Below, piece by piece: positions 26,268 through 34,949 of a stretch of 64,000 nt of DNA. The translations under genes were made by a program, and so were the position numbers. Source of the stretch: CAWAMR01 sp963783095 (GTDB taxonomy: Bacteria > Planctomycetota > Planctomycetia > Gemmatales > Gemmataceae). Each line of letters begins with the position of its first letter. The first letter of the stretch is position 1. The stretch lies in the NCBI GenBank assembly GCA_963783095.1, contig CAWAMR010000002.1, forward strand, positions 1-64,000. Reading direction: 5' to 3'. The notes below the pieces were generated by a model. That model ran no database searches and was not told the origin of the DNA. It worked only from the letters and a program-made list of their open reading frames with translations.

Positions 26268-26486
26268 ATGGACGAGCAAGGCCGAAAACCAGAAGAAACA
26301 CAGCGACCCTTGGGACCGCGAGATGCCTGGTGTTCGTTTTGCCGGAAAAACCATCGTGAGGTCGGCCCGTTGGCCGAAGGGCCGGGCGACGTCTATATCT
26401 GCTACCCGTGCGTTCGATTGTGTGCTGCCATCATAGAGCAGGAATGTGCGCGCCGGAAAGTCCCTCTCAAAGAGTATCATGAGTGA
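26268..26486 (+). CDS. Stand-alone ClpX-type C4 zinc-finger protein
   Basis: The start at 26268 follows GGAGG by 6 bases and gives a 72-residue protein. It carries one zf-C4_ClpX-like domain: CSFCRKNHREVGPLAEGPG and YICYPCVRLCAAIIEQE, with four cysteines in two CxxC pairs. In ClpX this domain dimerises and binds substrates or adaptors. Here there is no AAA+ ATPase, so it may serve as an adaptor or a small protein-binding module. Its stop overlaps a 23-codon ORF that runs into the kinase start, so translation of the two may be coupled. Confidence 0.85.
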   Translation: MDEQGRKPEETQRPLGPRDAWCSFCRKNHREVGPLAEGPGDVYICYPCVRLCAAIIEQECARRKVPLKEYHE

Positions 26487-26550
26487 AGATCGAACCCCGA
26501 CAGTTTCCTGCTCTGGGTTCAATGTCGGTCGACTACAGAGGCGATTATGA
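26479..26550 (+). CDS. Possible 23-codon leader ORF
   Basis: ATG at 26479 lies inside the end of the zinc-finger gene. The frame runs 23 codons to a TGA at 26548-26550 that overlaps the kinase ATG at 26547 (ATGA). The layout would allow coupling of translation from the zinc-finger gene to the kinase. There is no sign that the peptide itself is conserved. Confidence 0.25.
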   Translation: MSEDRTPTVSCSGFNVGRLQRRL

Positions 26551-28132
26551 AATTCACTTATCGATGGAATCAGCGTCCGCTGGATGGTTACACCATCAAG
26601 CGCGGTCTCGCGCGGGTGGTTTTGGCGAGGTTTATTTTGCCCTCAGCGACGGTGGTAAAGAGGTGGCTCTCAAGCTGATCCGCGGCCACACCGACGTCGA
26701 ATTGCGCGGTATCGCCAACTGCATCAACCTGAAACATCCCTACCTGGTTCATCTCTACGATCTGCGCACCGATGCCCAAAATGATCGCTGGCTCGTCATG
26801 GAATATGTACACGGCGAGCCGCTCAACGTCATTTTGCAGCGTCATCCGCGCGGTTTGCCGGAGGCCCAGGCTCGGGAGTGGTTTCTGCAAACCGCACAGG
26901 CGGTAGCGTATCTGCACGATCATGCTGTGATTCATCGAGACATCAAGCCCGCGAATCTGTTTGTCGAGAACGGCGTTGCCAAGCTGGGCGACTACGGGTT
27001 GAGCAAATCGGTCTCGACCAGTCAACTCCAGCAATCGGGCTACGTGGGAACGATTCTTTACATGGCCCCCGAAATCGCGCGAGGTCAGTACAGCAAACGA
27101 ACCGACATTTATGCTTGTGGTGTGATGCTTTATGAGATGCTTACCGGCAAGGTGCCGTTTCACGGCGAGAATGCCGCAGAGGTCGGCTTGAAGCATCAGA
27201 TTGACACCCCGGATCTGGGCAAGGTGCCGTTTGCCTATGTCCCCATTCTGGAAAAGGCGCTGCACAAGAACCCGGAAAAACGCTATGCGAACATGAATGA
27301 AATGATCGAGGCTGTCGATCGGCTGATGCGCCCCGAATCTGCAATCCCGGTCAATGCTGCCACCCAGTTGACCGTGACTTCTTCACCTGCAAAACAAGTC
27401 GGGACAGTTTCGGAAACCCCAGTCGTCCTGCCGACGCCGCCGAGCGTCGAGCGCCCGCATCGCGGCAAGTGGAACGATCTGAGCCTGGCGCTGGCACTGT
27501 CTCCCCTGCCTGGAGCGGCGACCGCGAGCGTCTGGGCCATGTTCGAGGGGTCGGTCCAGTGGCCGATCATGGGAACGATCTTCCTGCTGGTCACTGTGCT
27601 GAGCTGGGCGATTCTGATCCCGGCAAGGATCGGAGATTATGACAAGAAACGCCGGCCAAACCCGCTGTTGATGGGTTTGATCGGTGCTTTGATCGGTGTC
27701 GGCGCTTTCTGGATGGGAGGGTGGCAATTCCCACAACTCCCCATCGAGGACAGCCAACCGCCGACAGGCTGGGAAACTTCGCTGGGTGGAACAGTTTGGA
27801 TGGAGCGTGGTGCCTCTCTGATGCTGGCCGGCTATGCGGCCTATTTCGCACTGGCCCTGGGCGTGTTGAACTGGTGGGAGAATACCGATCGCCGTCGCGA
27901 CGAACGATTCTCGCTCTATCCGTTGTTCGCGGCCGGGATTTTCGGGTTCCTCATGATGTTGTTCCTGCATATCCCAGCGGGGGCTGGGGAGCCTCATTTG
28001 CCGGTCTATCTGTGCCTGGTGCTGGCGGGAACTGCCGCAGGGATCCAGGTTATCAGCCCGTGCAAGCCGCCTGTACCCGTAACCACACGCTATCGTCGCC
28101 GGCTGGGTGATGCACCTCGAACCGGTGCGTGA
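26547..28132 (+). pseudogene. Membrane Ser/Thr protein kinase with frameshift in the glycine loop
   Basis: The natural start is the ATG at 26547 (MKFTYRWNQRPLDGYTIKRG, AGAGG upstream). The frame then misses one G in the GGGTGG at about 26617-26622: the expected LARGGFGEVYF is split, and GGFGEVYFALSDGGKEVALK continues in the other frame to 28132. The rest is a standard kinase: VALKLI lysine, HRDIKPANL catalytic loop, GDYGLSK (DYG for DFG), YMAPEIARG and DIYACGVMLYEMLTG. About six transmembrane segments follow the kinase domain, an arrangement common in planctomycetes. A single-base sequence error is as likely as a real mutation. It phosphorylates Ser/Thr; the FHA protein upstream is a candidate partner. 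Confidence 0.8.
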
Positions 28133-28144
28133 AAGGAGGCCAAC

Positions 28145-28705
28145 ATGCGATCGTTCTTCGAACTACCGGCGTTGCTGGCGTTGGCACTCCTGATCCAGCA
28201 CCACCCAGCTGCATCGGGAAAAGAGCCGCCACAGGAGCCGCTGGTTCGCGACGATGATGGAGCCATCATTTTTCAGGTAGCGGGCGGATTTCGTTCGACG
28301 CAGGCCGCCGCAAAAGAGAGTGCTCTACTGGAAGCTCAACTACAGATGCGCTGGTGGCTACGCCGGCAGGAGCTTCCGATTCGCCATGCGCCGAGCATCG
28401 AGATGATTCGTCGCAAGCTGATCGTGCAGGAAGATACGCCGGCCATTGAAACCGTCAGCGGCGAGAAACAGTATAAGATATCGATCACGGTCTTTTTGAA
28501 CTCGAGTACCATTCGGGAATTGCGCGCTGCCGATCGGGTGGTTTCTACTGCGTGGTGGATTGGCAGTGTGATGGGGATATTGGCTCTGATCGCACTGGTA
28601 CTTCGCCTGGACGAGTGGACGAAGGGTTACCTGACTCGCTGGCTGGTGGTCGGGGCAGCAGGGTTTGGACTGGCGGTTGGCCTGTTGTTATGGTGGGCGA
28701 AATAA
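28145..28705 (+). CDS. Membrane protein with signal peptide and two C-terminal helices
   Basis: GGAGG lies before the ATG, 12 bases after the kinase stop, so the two are co-transcribed. The 186-residue protein has an N-terminal signal segment (FFELPALLALALLIQ), an exported domain of about 110 residues (IIFQVAGGFRSTQAAAKESA, KQYKISITVFLNSSTIREL), and two transmembrane helices near the end (WWIGSVMGILALIALVL and WLVVGAAGFGLAVGLLLWW). It may be the exported sensor or an assembly factor of the kinase block. No named family recognised. Confidence 0.7.
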   Translation: MRSFFELPALLALALLIQHHPAASGKEPPQEPLVRDDDGAIIFQVAGGFRSTQAAAKESALLEAQLQMRWWLRRQELPIRHAPSIEMIRRKLIVQEDTPAIETVSGEKQYKISITVFLNSSTIRELRAADRVVSTAWWIGSVMGILALIALVLRLDEWTKGYLTRWLVVGAAGFGLAVGLLLWWAK

Positions 28706-28709
28706 AATA

Positions 28710-28770
28710 CCGAGCCTGAAGCGTAAGCGAAGGAAAGTCTCAACCTTTGCTTACGCTTCAGGCTCGGTTT
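28710..28770. terminator. Hairpin (24-bp arms) followed by short T run
   Basis: CCGAGCCTGAAGCGTAAGCG at 28710-28729 and onward pairs with 28744-28767 with one mismatch, followed by TTT. It is the same sequence family as the repeat near 9142-9290. It lies between the kinase operon and the sigma-factor gene and could end the former. Confidence 0.6.
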
Positions 28771-28788
28771 GGAACTTGGAACTGACTA

Positions 28789-29433
28789 ATGGCCTCTGAA
28801 TCCGATCGCCTCTGGATCCGCCAAATTCGCCAGGGCGATGCCGCGGCCTGGGAACAACTCATTCACCGATATGAAGGCCGGATTCTCGCATTTGCCATGC
28901 GGCGACTTCACGATCGCGCTGCCAGCGAAGATATCGTTCAGGAAACATTCATCGGTTTTCTCAATAGCTTGCCCAATTATGACGAGAACCGCGAGTTGCA
29001 AACGTATCTTTTCACCATCGCTGCCTACAAGATCACCGACCATATCCGGCGCATCACGCGCCGACCGGTGCAAACCGGCGAAGCAGCTGAGGACTACATG
29101 AAGGAGAAATGGGACGATAACCAGCGTGCGGCATCGAGTTTGGCGCGGAGTAAAGAGCGGCGAGACTTGGAAGGCACGGCCCTGGGCCGGGCACTCACTC
29201 AACTGATTTCGCAATTCCGCGACAAGGGAGAATATACCCGGATTGAGGTTCTGGAGTTATTGTTCGTCAAGGGAGTGCAGAACAAGGACGCTGCCAAGAT
29301 CTTGAACCTCACCGAACAACAAATCGCGAACTATCGATTTGCGGCGATTCGGAAGCTGTTGGACCAACTGCGATCGGCGGGATTACCATCGGATGTGTTT
29401 CCGGAATTGCAGGAACACGACGGCGGCAGTTAG
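28789..29433 (+). CDS. ECF-type RNA polymerase sigma factor
   Basis: A 214-residue sigma-70 family protein of ECF size. Region 2 is clear: WEQLIHRYEGRILAFAMRRL, DRAASEDIVQETFIGFLNSL and TYLFTIAAYKITDHIRR. Region 4 follows: YTRIEVLELLFVKGVQNKDA and ILNLTEQQIANYRFAAIRKL, the helix-turn-helix that reads the -35 element. A linker rich in charged residues separates them. No anti-sigma gene adjoins. It sits just downstream of the FHA/kinase block, and ECF factors linked to Ser/Thr kinases are known in planctomycetes, so control by the kinase is a reasonable guess. Confidence 0.92.
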   Translation: MASESDRLWIRQIRQGDAAAWEQLIHRYEGRILAFAMRRLHDRAASEDIVQETFIGFLNSLPNYDENRELQTYLFTIAAYKITDHIRRITRRPVQTGEAAEDYMKEKWDDNQRAASSLARSKERRDLEGTALGRALTQLISQFRDKGEYTRIEVLELLFVKGVQNKDAAKILNLTEQQIANYRFAAIRKLLDQLRSAGLPSDVFPELQEHDGGS

Positions 29434-29612
29434 CTGGATGCGGAAGTTTTGATGTTGCGCTTTTGCCGATAGTTGAAAGCGTCCGAAAGGAGTTCCGGCG
29501 ATGTCGCAGTTCTGCCTTGCTTGCGCTGCGGGCTCCCAATACCTTCGGTATTCCGCGGGTTTTTCGTAGGCGCAACTTCAAAACTTGCGCGTCGGGCAAA
29601 CAAAAAGGGGTG

Positions 29613-30500
29613 TTACTTCTTTTCCAACAGCCCGCGTTTCTTCATCCAGGCTTCGAGTTTCTCGGGCCAGGCATTGAGTTCGGCAGAGAAGTTTTTCCCC
29701 TGGGCCAGTCCCACGCCGTGTTGCCCTTTTTCAACCTCGACGAGTTCAACCGGAACGCCATGCTTTTCACACGCGGCCTTGAAAAGCCGGCTGTTCTCGA
29801 CCGGCACCGCGCCATCATTCACCGTATGGAACAAGAACGTCGGCGGCGTTTCCTTGGTAACTTGCTTCTCGTTGGAGTAAAACTCGATCATCTTCTTGTC
29901 GGGCTTGCTGCCGATCAAATTGTTCCTCGATCCGCCGTGCGTTTTCTCGGTCATGGTAATAACCGGGTACGCGAGAATCGCAAAATCGGGCCGGCAACTG
30001 ACGCGATCGAGCGGATCTTCCGCATCGGCTTTGCCGGCGTCAAAATGGGTTGCCGCAGTGGATGCAACGTGGCCGCCGGCCGAGAAACCCCACACGCCAA
30101 TCCGCTTCGGATCAATGCCGTAAGTCTTGGCTTTGGCACGCACTGTCCGCACGGCCCGTTGCACATCCAGCATCGGGCCGGGTTGCAGAGGAGGGGCGAT
30201 CTTCGATTCGCCCACCGTTCGATACTTCAAAATAAAGGCGGCAACGCCGCGCTTATTGAGCCATTCGGCGATTTGAGTACCTTCGTGGTTGGTTGCACGC
30301 CCGGAGTAACCGCCCCCTGGGCACACGACCACTGCGGTTCCGTTTGCCGTATCGGCAGGTGGAAGATAGACGCTCAGTGTCGGAACATTTTTTGGGTCGC
30401 TACTGGTGGGGCCTGGGATCTTGTCGCCCCAAAGGTTGAACGTGGTTGGTTGCGCAGGAGCGCCTGCCGTAAGCGTCAGAAATAACAACGTGTGCAGCAT
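29613..30500 (-). CDS. Secreted alpha/beta-hydrolase (esterase/lipase)
   Basis: The start at 30500 gives a signal peptide (MLHTLLFLTLTAGAPAQ). The 295-residue product is an alpha/beta hydrolase: the oxyanion region CPGGGYSGR, the nucleophile in GVWGFSAGGHVAS, an acid in HTVNDGAVPVENS, and the histidine in EKGQHGVGLAQG. It resembles planctomycete acetyl-xylan-esterase/BD-FAE-like enzymes that release acyl groups from plant or algal polysaccharides. The substrate is an inference. It faces the next minus-strand gene with 118 bases between. Confidence 0.9.
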   Translation of the reverse strand: MLHTLLFLTLTAGAPAQPTTFNLWGDKIPGPTSSDPKNVPTLSVYLPPADTANGTAVVVCPGGGYSGRATNHEGTQIAEWLNKRGVAAFILKYRTVGESKIAPPLQPGPMLDVQRAVRTVRAKAKTYGIDPKRIGVWGFSAGGHVASTAATHFDAGKADAEDPLDRVSCRPDFAILAYPVITMTEKTHGGSRNNLIGSKPDKKMIEFYSNEKQVTKETPPTFLFHTVNDGAVPVENSRLFKAACEKHGVPVELVEVEKGQHGVGLAQGKNFSAELNAWPEKLEAWMKKRGLLEKK

Positions 30501-30618
30501 GGAGAGATTCCTTAGTTGAATCGGCGAAAGTTGTGTATGTCGGAGGTCAGCATATTCATGAAGGTGGAACACAACAACCCCAGGGAGAATCAGCATACAC
30601 GATCCCATGCCGGCTTTC

Positions 30619-33600
30619 TCATTCCTCCGGGCGTTCCCCAGGATTGAGGGGTTCGACCCGGATGTTGTCGAATTGAACGGTTCCGATTCCTGTCAGTGCA
30701 AGCGTCACCCAGACCGTCCCATTGGCCGGCACTTTACGGTAGAGATGATATTGCTTCCACCGCGCCGGCGCGACCACCCTTACTCCCAGCGCTTCGCCAC
30801 CGACGTTGTCGAACATCATCGCTCCGTCCGCCGAGGCGGTGGTTCCCCAGGGTGACCGCATCCAGCCGCTGATTCGAACCCAGGTTCCGGGTGGGAATTG
30901 CATGGCCGGAGTATTGACTGCCAGATACGTTCTTTCCAGTGCCACGGGAGCCGGCTTGGGCTTGTTCTTGATATCCAGAATGATTTTCGGTTTGATCTCC
31001 AACTGCAAGGTGTACTCGCCCAGCTTGGGTTCGGGCGGCTTGGGTTTTTCCGGCTCTTTCCCAATGCTGGATTTCCATTGATCGGGTCCTTTTTTGTGCG
31101 TCTTGGGCAACGGTTCATCCTTGCATTTCACGGCCGGAGCTAATATTGCGGTCAAGTTGACCTCATCCAATGTTTGCTTCATGACCGTCCATCCCGGCAA
31201 ATCCGTGACTTGTGGTTGGACCTTCGCAAGCGGCGGCTCGGGGCCGCCGGCGGAAGTGCGGACAACGTCTGCTTTCCGAAGGGGGACACTATCGAAATCG
31301 CCGGAGGTCAGAGCGTTCATTCCTGGCTTGGCTCCCTGCAAATTGCGGGCCAGCGCCCAGTGTCGGGGCAACGTATAGAAACTGACGGCGTAAGGACTGG
31401 CACTGGGCAGACCATCCAGGGTGTTGACCGTCTGGTCCCAATGGGCACGCATGAGAATTCGGAGCGCCCGCAGGGTCCGTATGGCATCGAGGTATGCTCC
31501 CGAATCATCGCCAACCTGCTCCTTGCGCCGGGCCGATGCGAGATATTGCTCGGCATCGCGCAACACTCGGTCTGCCTGACGAACCGGCGGGGCAAGTTCA
31601 ACCAGTTGAGCATGCACTTTACGAACCTTCTCCAATTCAATGGCCGCGAGGTCGCCGGCCCACTGAGCGGCAATTCGGGCCATCTTTCGGCTTCGATCCT
31701 GCCAGCGGGCAACCAGTCCATCGGGTCGCAAATCGTTGGTGAAGACGATCGCTGTGGTCAGATCGAATTCCGGCACAGCGATCTGAGTCCCCCGCAGCAC
31801 TCGCCGGCAGCCGTTCTGCAGCGATTGCACGCGACCGGGTGAAACTTCCCAAGGTTCGCTTCCTTCCGGAACCATATCCACGACCATTGTCAAATTGGGT
31901 ATCGACCCTTGGGGGGGAACATATTGCGCTCCGGTGCCGAGCCAGATGGGCAATACGACCACCCCCAGATCGGTTCGCAGAACTGCTGCTTGCACATGAG
32001 GACTGGATGTTTTGATCCAGGTCGGCACGTCGTGGAGCCGCATCAAGAGCGGTTCGAGCATGTGAATTTCCTGATTCAGCAGCGCCATCATGAGCCAGCG
32101 GTCGCGGCCCTGATGGCTATCTTCCAGAAAGCGATCCGACCAGAACCCAAGTCCCCGGCAGCCGGTCGCAAGGGCCAGATAAGTCAAAAGTCGAATCTGT
32201 TCCGGTTGCGGCCCCACCGGCTCCTTGTATCCCTGCTTGCTGTCGTGTTCGTATAAGAGTTTGGATTCCCATTCCGGCATATGAGTTTGAATCCAAGTCC
32301 ACTGCAGGGTCTGAGTGAGGGTCAGGCGTCGGCGCTGCGTGAGCCATGTCTTGTACTCATCCAATTCCAGGGAAGTCATCAAGGGGAACCGATGGGTTCC
32401 GATCAACTCCACGTTTTCCGGTTCATACCTGTCGAACCCATCCCAAATATCGACACCGCGAGGCCGGGCCGGATCGACCTGTCTGACGATCTTGGCCAGT
32501 TGCTCGACCTGGGCAACCTTCTCGGATTGCAACGCACCGCCCAGATCCCAGAATAGCACGGCATCACCCGACATGAACTTGGCGATCGCTTTTCCCATTT
32601 CTTCCGTGTCGCGGGCAGTAGCCAGAGCCGGTGCGCCTCGCGCCGTCAATGCACCCGTGGGTTTTCCACCCAACAGAGGCAGACTCGGCACGATCCAGAA
32701 ATCGTGAACGGCCACAGCTTCTTCGATCGTTTCCGGCGGAGTGTTCAGATCGAACCAGACCGTGTTGAAGCCCGCGTCGCGCAGAGTTTTCAGGGGAGTA
32801 TCGGTATGCCGAATGGCGCGGAAGAAAAACGGTTTACCGCCGACGGTGAGCCGATCCGATTCCATCTTGACCAGAATCCCACGCTCATTTCGAAGCAGCG
32901 TGGGCTGAGGGAGAATGTTATCCTTTTTCCCGGTTGGCGCGGTGGTCTTGGGATTTGAAGAAACCGGCGGTTTCAGCGTGCGCACGGGGCCGACTTCGAG
33001 ATCGTCGATATAGACATCGATCTGACCTGGCCCGGTATAGAGATTCAGGGTGATTCGGTCGATGTAGGCATCGGTAAAATCGACATCGCGTTTGAGTTGG
33101 GCACGCAGGATTTGCTGTTTTTCTTTCGCCAGTTTCACAGGATTGTTCAAATCGAGGCGTTGCCAGCGGCGCGCCAACTGATACTTGTCGCCGGTCAAGG
33201 TCACGGTCATCAATTCGTCAATCTGTTTTAGATCCCGTTCGCGCGGCAGCACCAGGCGAGCCTCGAGTTGAATGTTCGACTTGTTCGCCTTCACCCAGAC
33301 GCTGGCAGTCAAATCATCGATCAGAGGAGCCGGCTGCGTTGGATAGTAATAGCGAGCATAATTCGGATCGTTCTTCGCGTCGGGGCAGACGAGTTGAATA
33401 TGCTCCGAGTTGGTGCCCTGGTGGGCATAGTCGCTGGTGATCAGGTGTAATTTCTCTTCGGCCCGGACATTGTCTTCGCCGCGCAACCACGATGTATGGT
33501 TGCCCTCAAAACCATTGCGGTGAATCTGATCGGCCCAACCGTCGCGAACCACGGGGAGACACAGCACCGCGACGACCAGCGCGGCGAATAACCCCACGAT

Positions 33601-33642
33601 GCCAATCCGACGGGCAAAACTTCCTGGCTTGCGGGTCTTCAT
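30619..33642 (-). CDS. Large exported protein with carbohydrate-binding and glycosidase-like parts
   Basis: The start at 33642 follows AAGGAG; the upstream in-frame part runs into a hairpin repeat and is rejected. The 1007-residue product has an N-terminal membrane anchor or signal (IGIVGLFAALVVAVLCLPVV). A beta-sandwich-like domain follows (about 35-200; NGFEGNHTSWLRG, ITLNLYTGPGQIDVYIDDLE). The middle (about 240-640) looks like a TIM barrel of a glycoside hydrolase, for example FFFRAIRHTDTPLKTLRDAG, VLFWDLGGAL and GCRGLGFWSDRF. A helical region comes next, and a final beta domain ends in VQFDNIRVEPLNPGE. Catalytic acids cannot be assigned with confidence. It probably acts on polysaccharides in the envelope or outside. 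Confidence 0.8.
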   Translation of the reverse strand: MKTRKPGSFARRIGIVGLFAALVVAVLCLPVVRDGWADQIHRNGFEGNHTSWLRGEDNVRAEEKLHLITSDYAHQGTNSEHIQLVCPDAKNDPNYARYYYPTQPAPLIDDLTASVWVKANKSNIQLEARLVLPRERDLKQIDELMTVTLTGDKYQLARRWQRLDLNNPVKLAKEKQQILRAQLKRDVDFTDAYIDRITLNLYTGPGQIDVYIDDLEVGPVRTLKPPVSSNPKTTAPTGKKDNILPQPTLLRNERGILVKMESDRLTVGGKPFFFRAIRHTDTPLKTLRDAGFNTVWFDLNTPPETIEEAVAVHDFWIVPSLPLLGGKPTGALTARGAPALATARDTEEMGKAIAKFMSGDAVLFWDLGGALQSEKVAQVEQLAKIVRQVDPARPRGVDIWDGFDRYEPENVELIGTHRFPLMTSLELDEYKTWLTQRRRLTLTQTLQWTWIQTHMPEWESKLLYEHDSKQGYKEPVGPQPEQIRLLTYLALATGCRGLGFWSDRFLEDSHQGRDRWLMMALLNQEIHMLEPLLMRLHDVPTWIKTSSPHVQAAVLRTDLGVVVLPIWLGTGAQYVPPQGSIPNLTMVVDMVPEGSEPWEVSPGRVQSLQNGCRRVLRGTQIAVPEFDLTTAIVFTNDLRPDGLVARWQDRSRKMARIAAQWAGDLAAIELEKVRKVHAQLVELAPPVRQADRVLRDAEQYLASARRKEQVGDDSGAYLDAIRTLRALRILMRAHWDQTVNTLDGLPSASPYAVSFYTLPRHWALARNLQGAKPGMNALTSGDFDSVPLRKADVVRTSAGGPEPPLAKVQPQVTDLPGWTVMKQTLDEVNLTAILAPAVKCKDEPLPKTHKKGPDQWKSSIGKEPEKPKPPEPKLGEYTLQLEIKPKIILDIKNKPKPAPVALERTYLAVNTPAMQFPPGTWVRISGWMRSPWGTTASADGAMMFDNVGGEALGVRVVAPARWKQYHLYRKVPANGTVWVTLALTGIGTVQFDNIRVEPLNPGERPEE

Positions 33643-33746
33643 GCAGGCTCCTTTTCCGATCGATCCTTGCGCAGCGTCCAGCGCGCATCGATTCGCGTTG
33701 AACCTTGTAGCAGGGAGCGTACGGGAAAGGAAGACGGAAATGAAGG

Positions 33747-33803
33747 GTGTACTCTTCACGCTCCGCGTGAGGAAAGTCTTCACGCGGAGCGTGAAGAGTA
33801 CAC
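33747..33803. repeat. Perfect 24-bp inverted repeat (GTGTACTCTTCACGCTCCGC)
   Basis: Arms at 33747-33770 and 33780-33803 are exact complements around a 9-base loop. It lies about 100 bases upstream of the large exported protein, in its promoter region. Confidence 0.93.
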
Positions 33804-34177
33804 CGGCCGATTTCTTGTTGCTTTGGTTCCGAAGTTGTTAATCATTTGCCTTGCGTTTTCGCAGATCTAGAACCTTCATTTTGTACAGGACGATCAAATG
33901 AAAATATGAATTTAGACTCGAATCCTCCCGATCAACCACGTTAGAATTATAGTGTACATAAATATAAATTCAAGGTCGGTTGAGCAAGAATGATCGAAGA
34001 ATCTTCTCAAATCTGGCGTGTTCGGATTGACCGGATTTTCAACTTCGGTTAGAACCCCCTCCTCAAGAGATTGAGGAGTGCGGTGAGCACGGTCAGGCGT
34101 CGTGCTTGAATAACCTAACCGGCGATGGGCGCACGGTACGTCTTGCTGGACCCCTCACGGATGAGGAGTGTAGAACG
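33804..34177. other. Intergenic region between divergent genes
   Basis: No gene seen. An AT-rich patch at about 33935-33975 contains TAGAATTATA (33942-33951), which reads TATAATTCTA on the minus strand and resembles a -10 element. The same ten bases occur at 10718-10727. GAGGAG before 34178 is the ribosome-binding site of the OmpH-like gene. Confidence 0.4.
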
Positions 34178-34873
34178 GTGAAAAAAACAGTTGTTTACCT
34201 TTCGGCCCTCCTGGCCGTTGGCGCGGGCATGGTTGGTCTTGTGGCTCAGCAGCCGCCAGCGACGGGGACTACTCAACCTGCACCAGCTCGCCCGAGAATC
34301 GCTTTGGTTAACATTGCCAAAGTGCTCAAAGAATTCAACAAGGCAAACCAGGAAGGCTTGGCGATTTCAAAAAGGCGTCAATTCTACGTCGATTCGGTGC
34401 GACCGATGCGCGAAAACCTCGCCGACCTCAGTCGACAGATCCAGGCAGCCCAATCCGAAACGATCAAAGCCAAATTGAAGGAAGATGCGCTGCGGGTGAA
34501 TCGTCAAATTGAGGATCTCGACCGCAAAGCTCAAGAAGAATTGACCGGAATGTCCGACAGGGTGATCGTCGATGTCTATTCGCAAATCAAACTGGCTATC
34601 AACGACATTGCCGTGGCCAACAACATGGATCTGGTCATGTGTTATCCGGATGCCAGTGACGAAAAGGACGATAAAAAGCCTGCGGTCGCACAACTCAAAC
34701 TGCAAACGCCTGCCCTGACGCCCTTCTATCATCGCGGCATGGACATCACGGACTATGTGATCAGGACGCTGAACGCTCGCCATCCAGCGCCACCTCCCGA
34801 GAAGCGCACAACTTCTGTTCCCGGGGCAAGCTCGGTGCCGCCGGCAAGGCCGACACCCATGCGTCAACCCTGA
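34178..34873 (+). CDS. OmpH/Skp-like periplasmic chaperone
   Basis: The likely start is the GTG at 34178, with GAGGAG about 9 bases upstream; the frame is open further but without conservation. The 231-residue product has a signal peptide (KKTVVYLSALLAVGAGMVGL) and the OmpH layout: a short strand (RIALVNIAKVLKEFNKANQ), a long charged coiled coil (about 75-150), and a closing alpha/beta part (QIKLAINDIAVANNMDLVMC). The C-terminus is proline-rich. Skp binds outer-membrane proteins in transit through the periplasm. Its place before lpxC matches the OmpH-Lpx neighbourhood of many didermic bacteria. Confidence 0.88.
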   Translation: MKKTVVYLSALLAVGAGMVGLVAQQPPATGTTQPAPARPRIALVNIAKVLKEFNKANQEGLAISKRRQFYVDSVRPMRENLADLSRQIQAAQSETIKAKLKEDALRVNRQIEDLDRKAQEELTGMSDRVIVDVYSQIKLAINDIAVANNMDLVMCYPDASDEKDDKKPAVAQLKLQTPALTPFYHRGMDITDYVIRTLNARHPAPPPEKRTTSVPGASSVPPARPTPMRQP

Positions 34874-34949
34874 TATCGTTGTCGGAGGTGAGCTGATCCT
34901 GCTTCACCTCCTTTCTTTTTCGTTTTGCTCGTGCCCGGAGGCTCCGACG

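Noticed and set aside
26145..26522. 125-codon minus-strand frame
   Set aside because: It overlaps the zinc-finger gene and the long hairpin; no domain.
29463..30485. 340-codon frame on the plus strand
   Set aside because: It lies opposite the esterase gene, which has signal peptide and catalytic triad. The plus frame shows no family sequence.
30619..33783. Start of the large exported protein at 33783
   Set aside because: The first 47 codons run through the hairpin at 33747-33803. The ATG at 33642 has AAGGAG and starts a proper membrane anchor.
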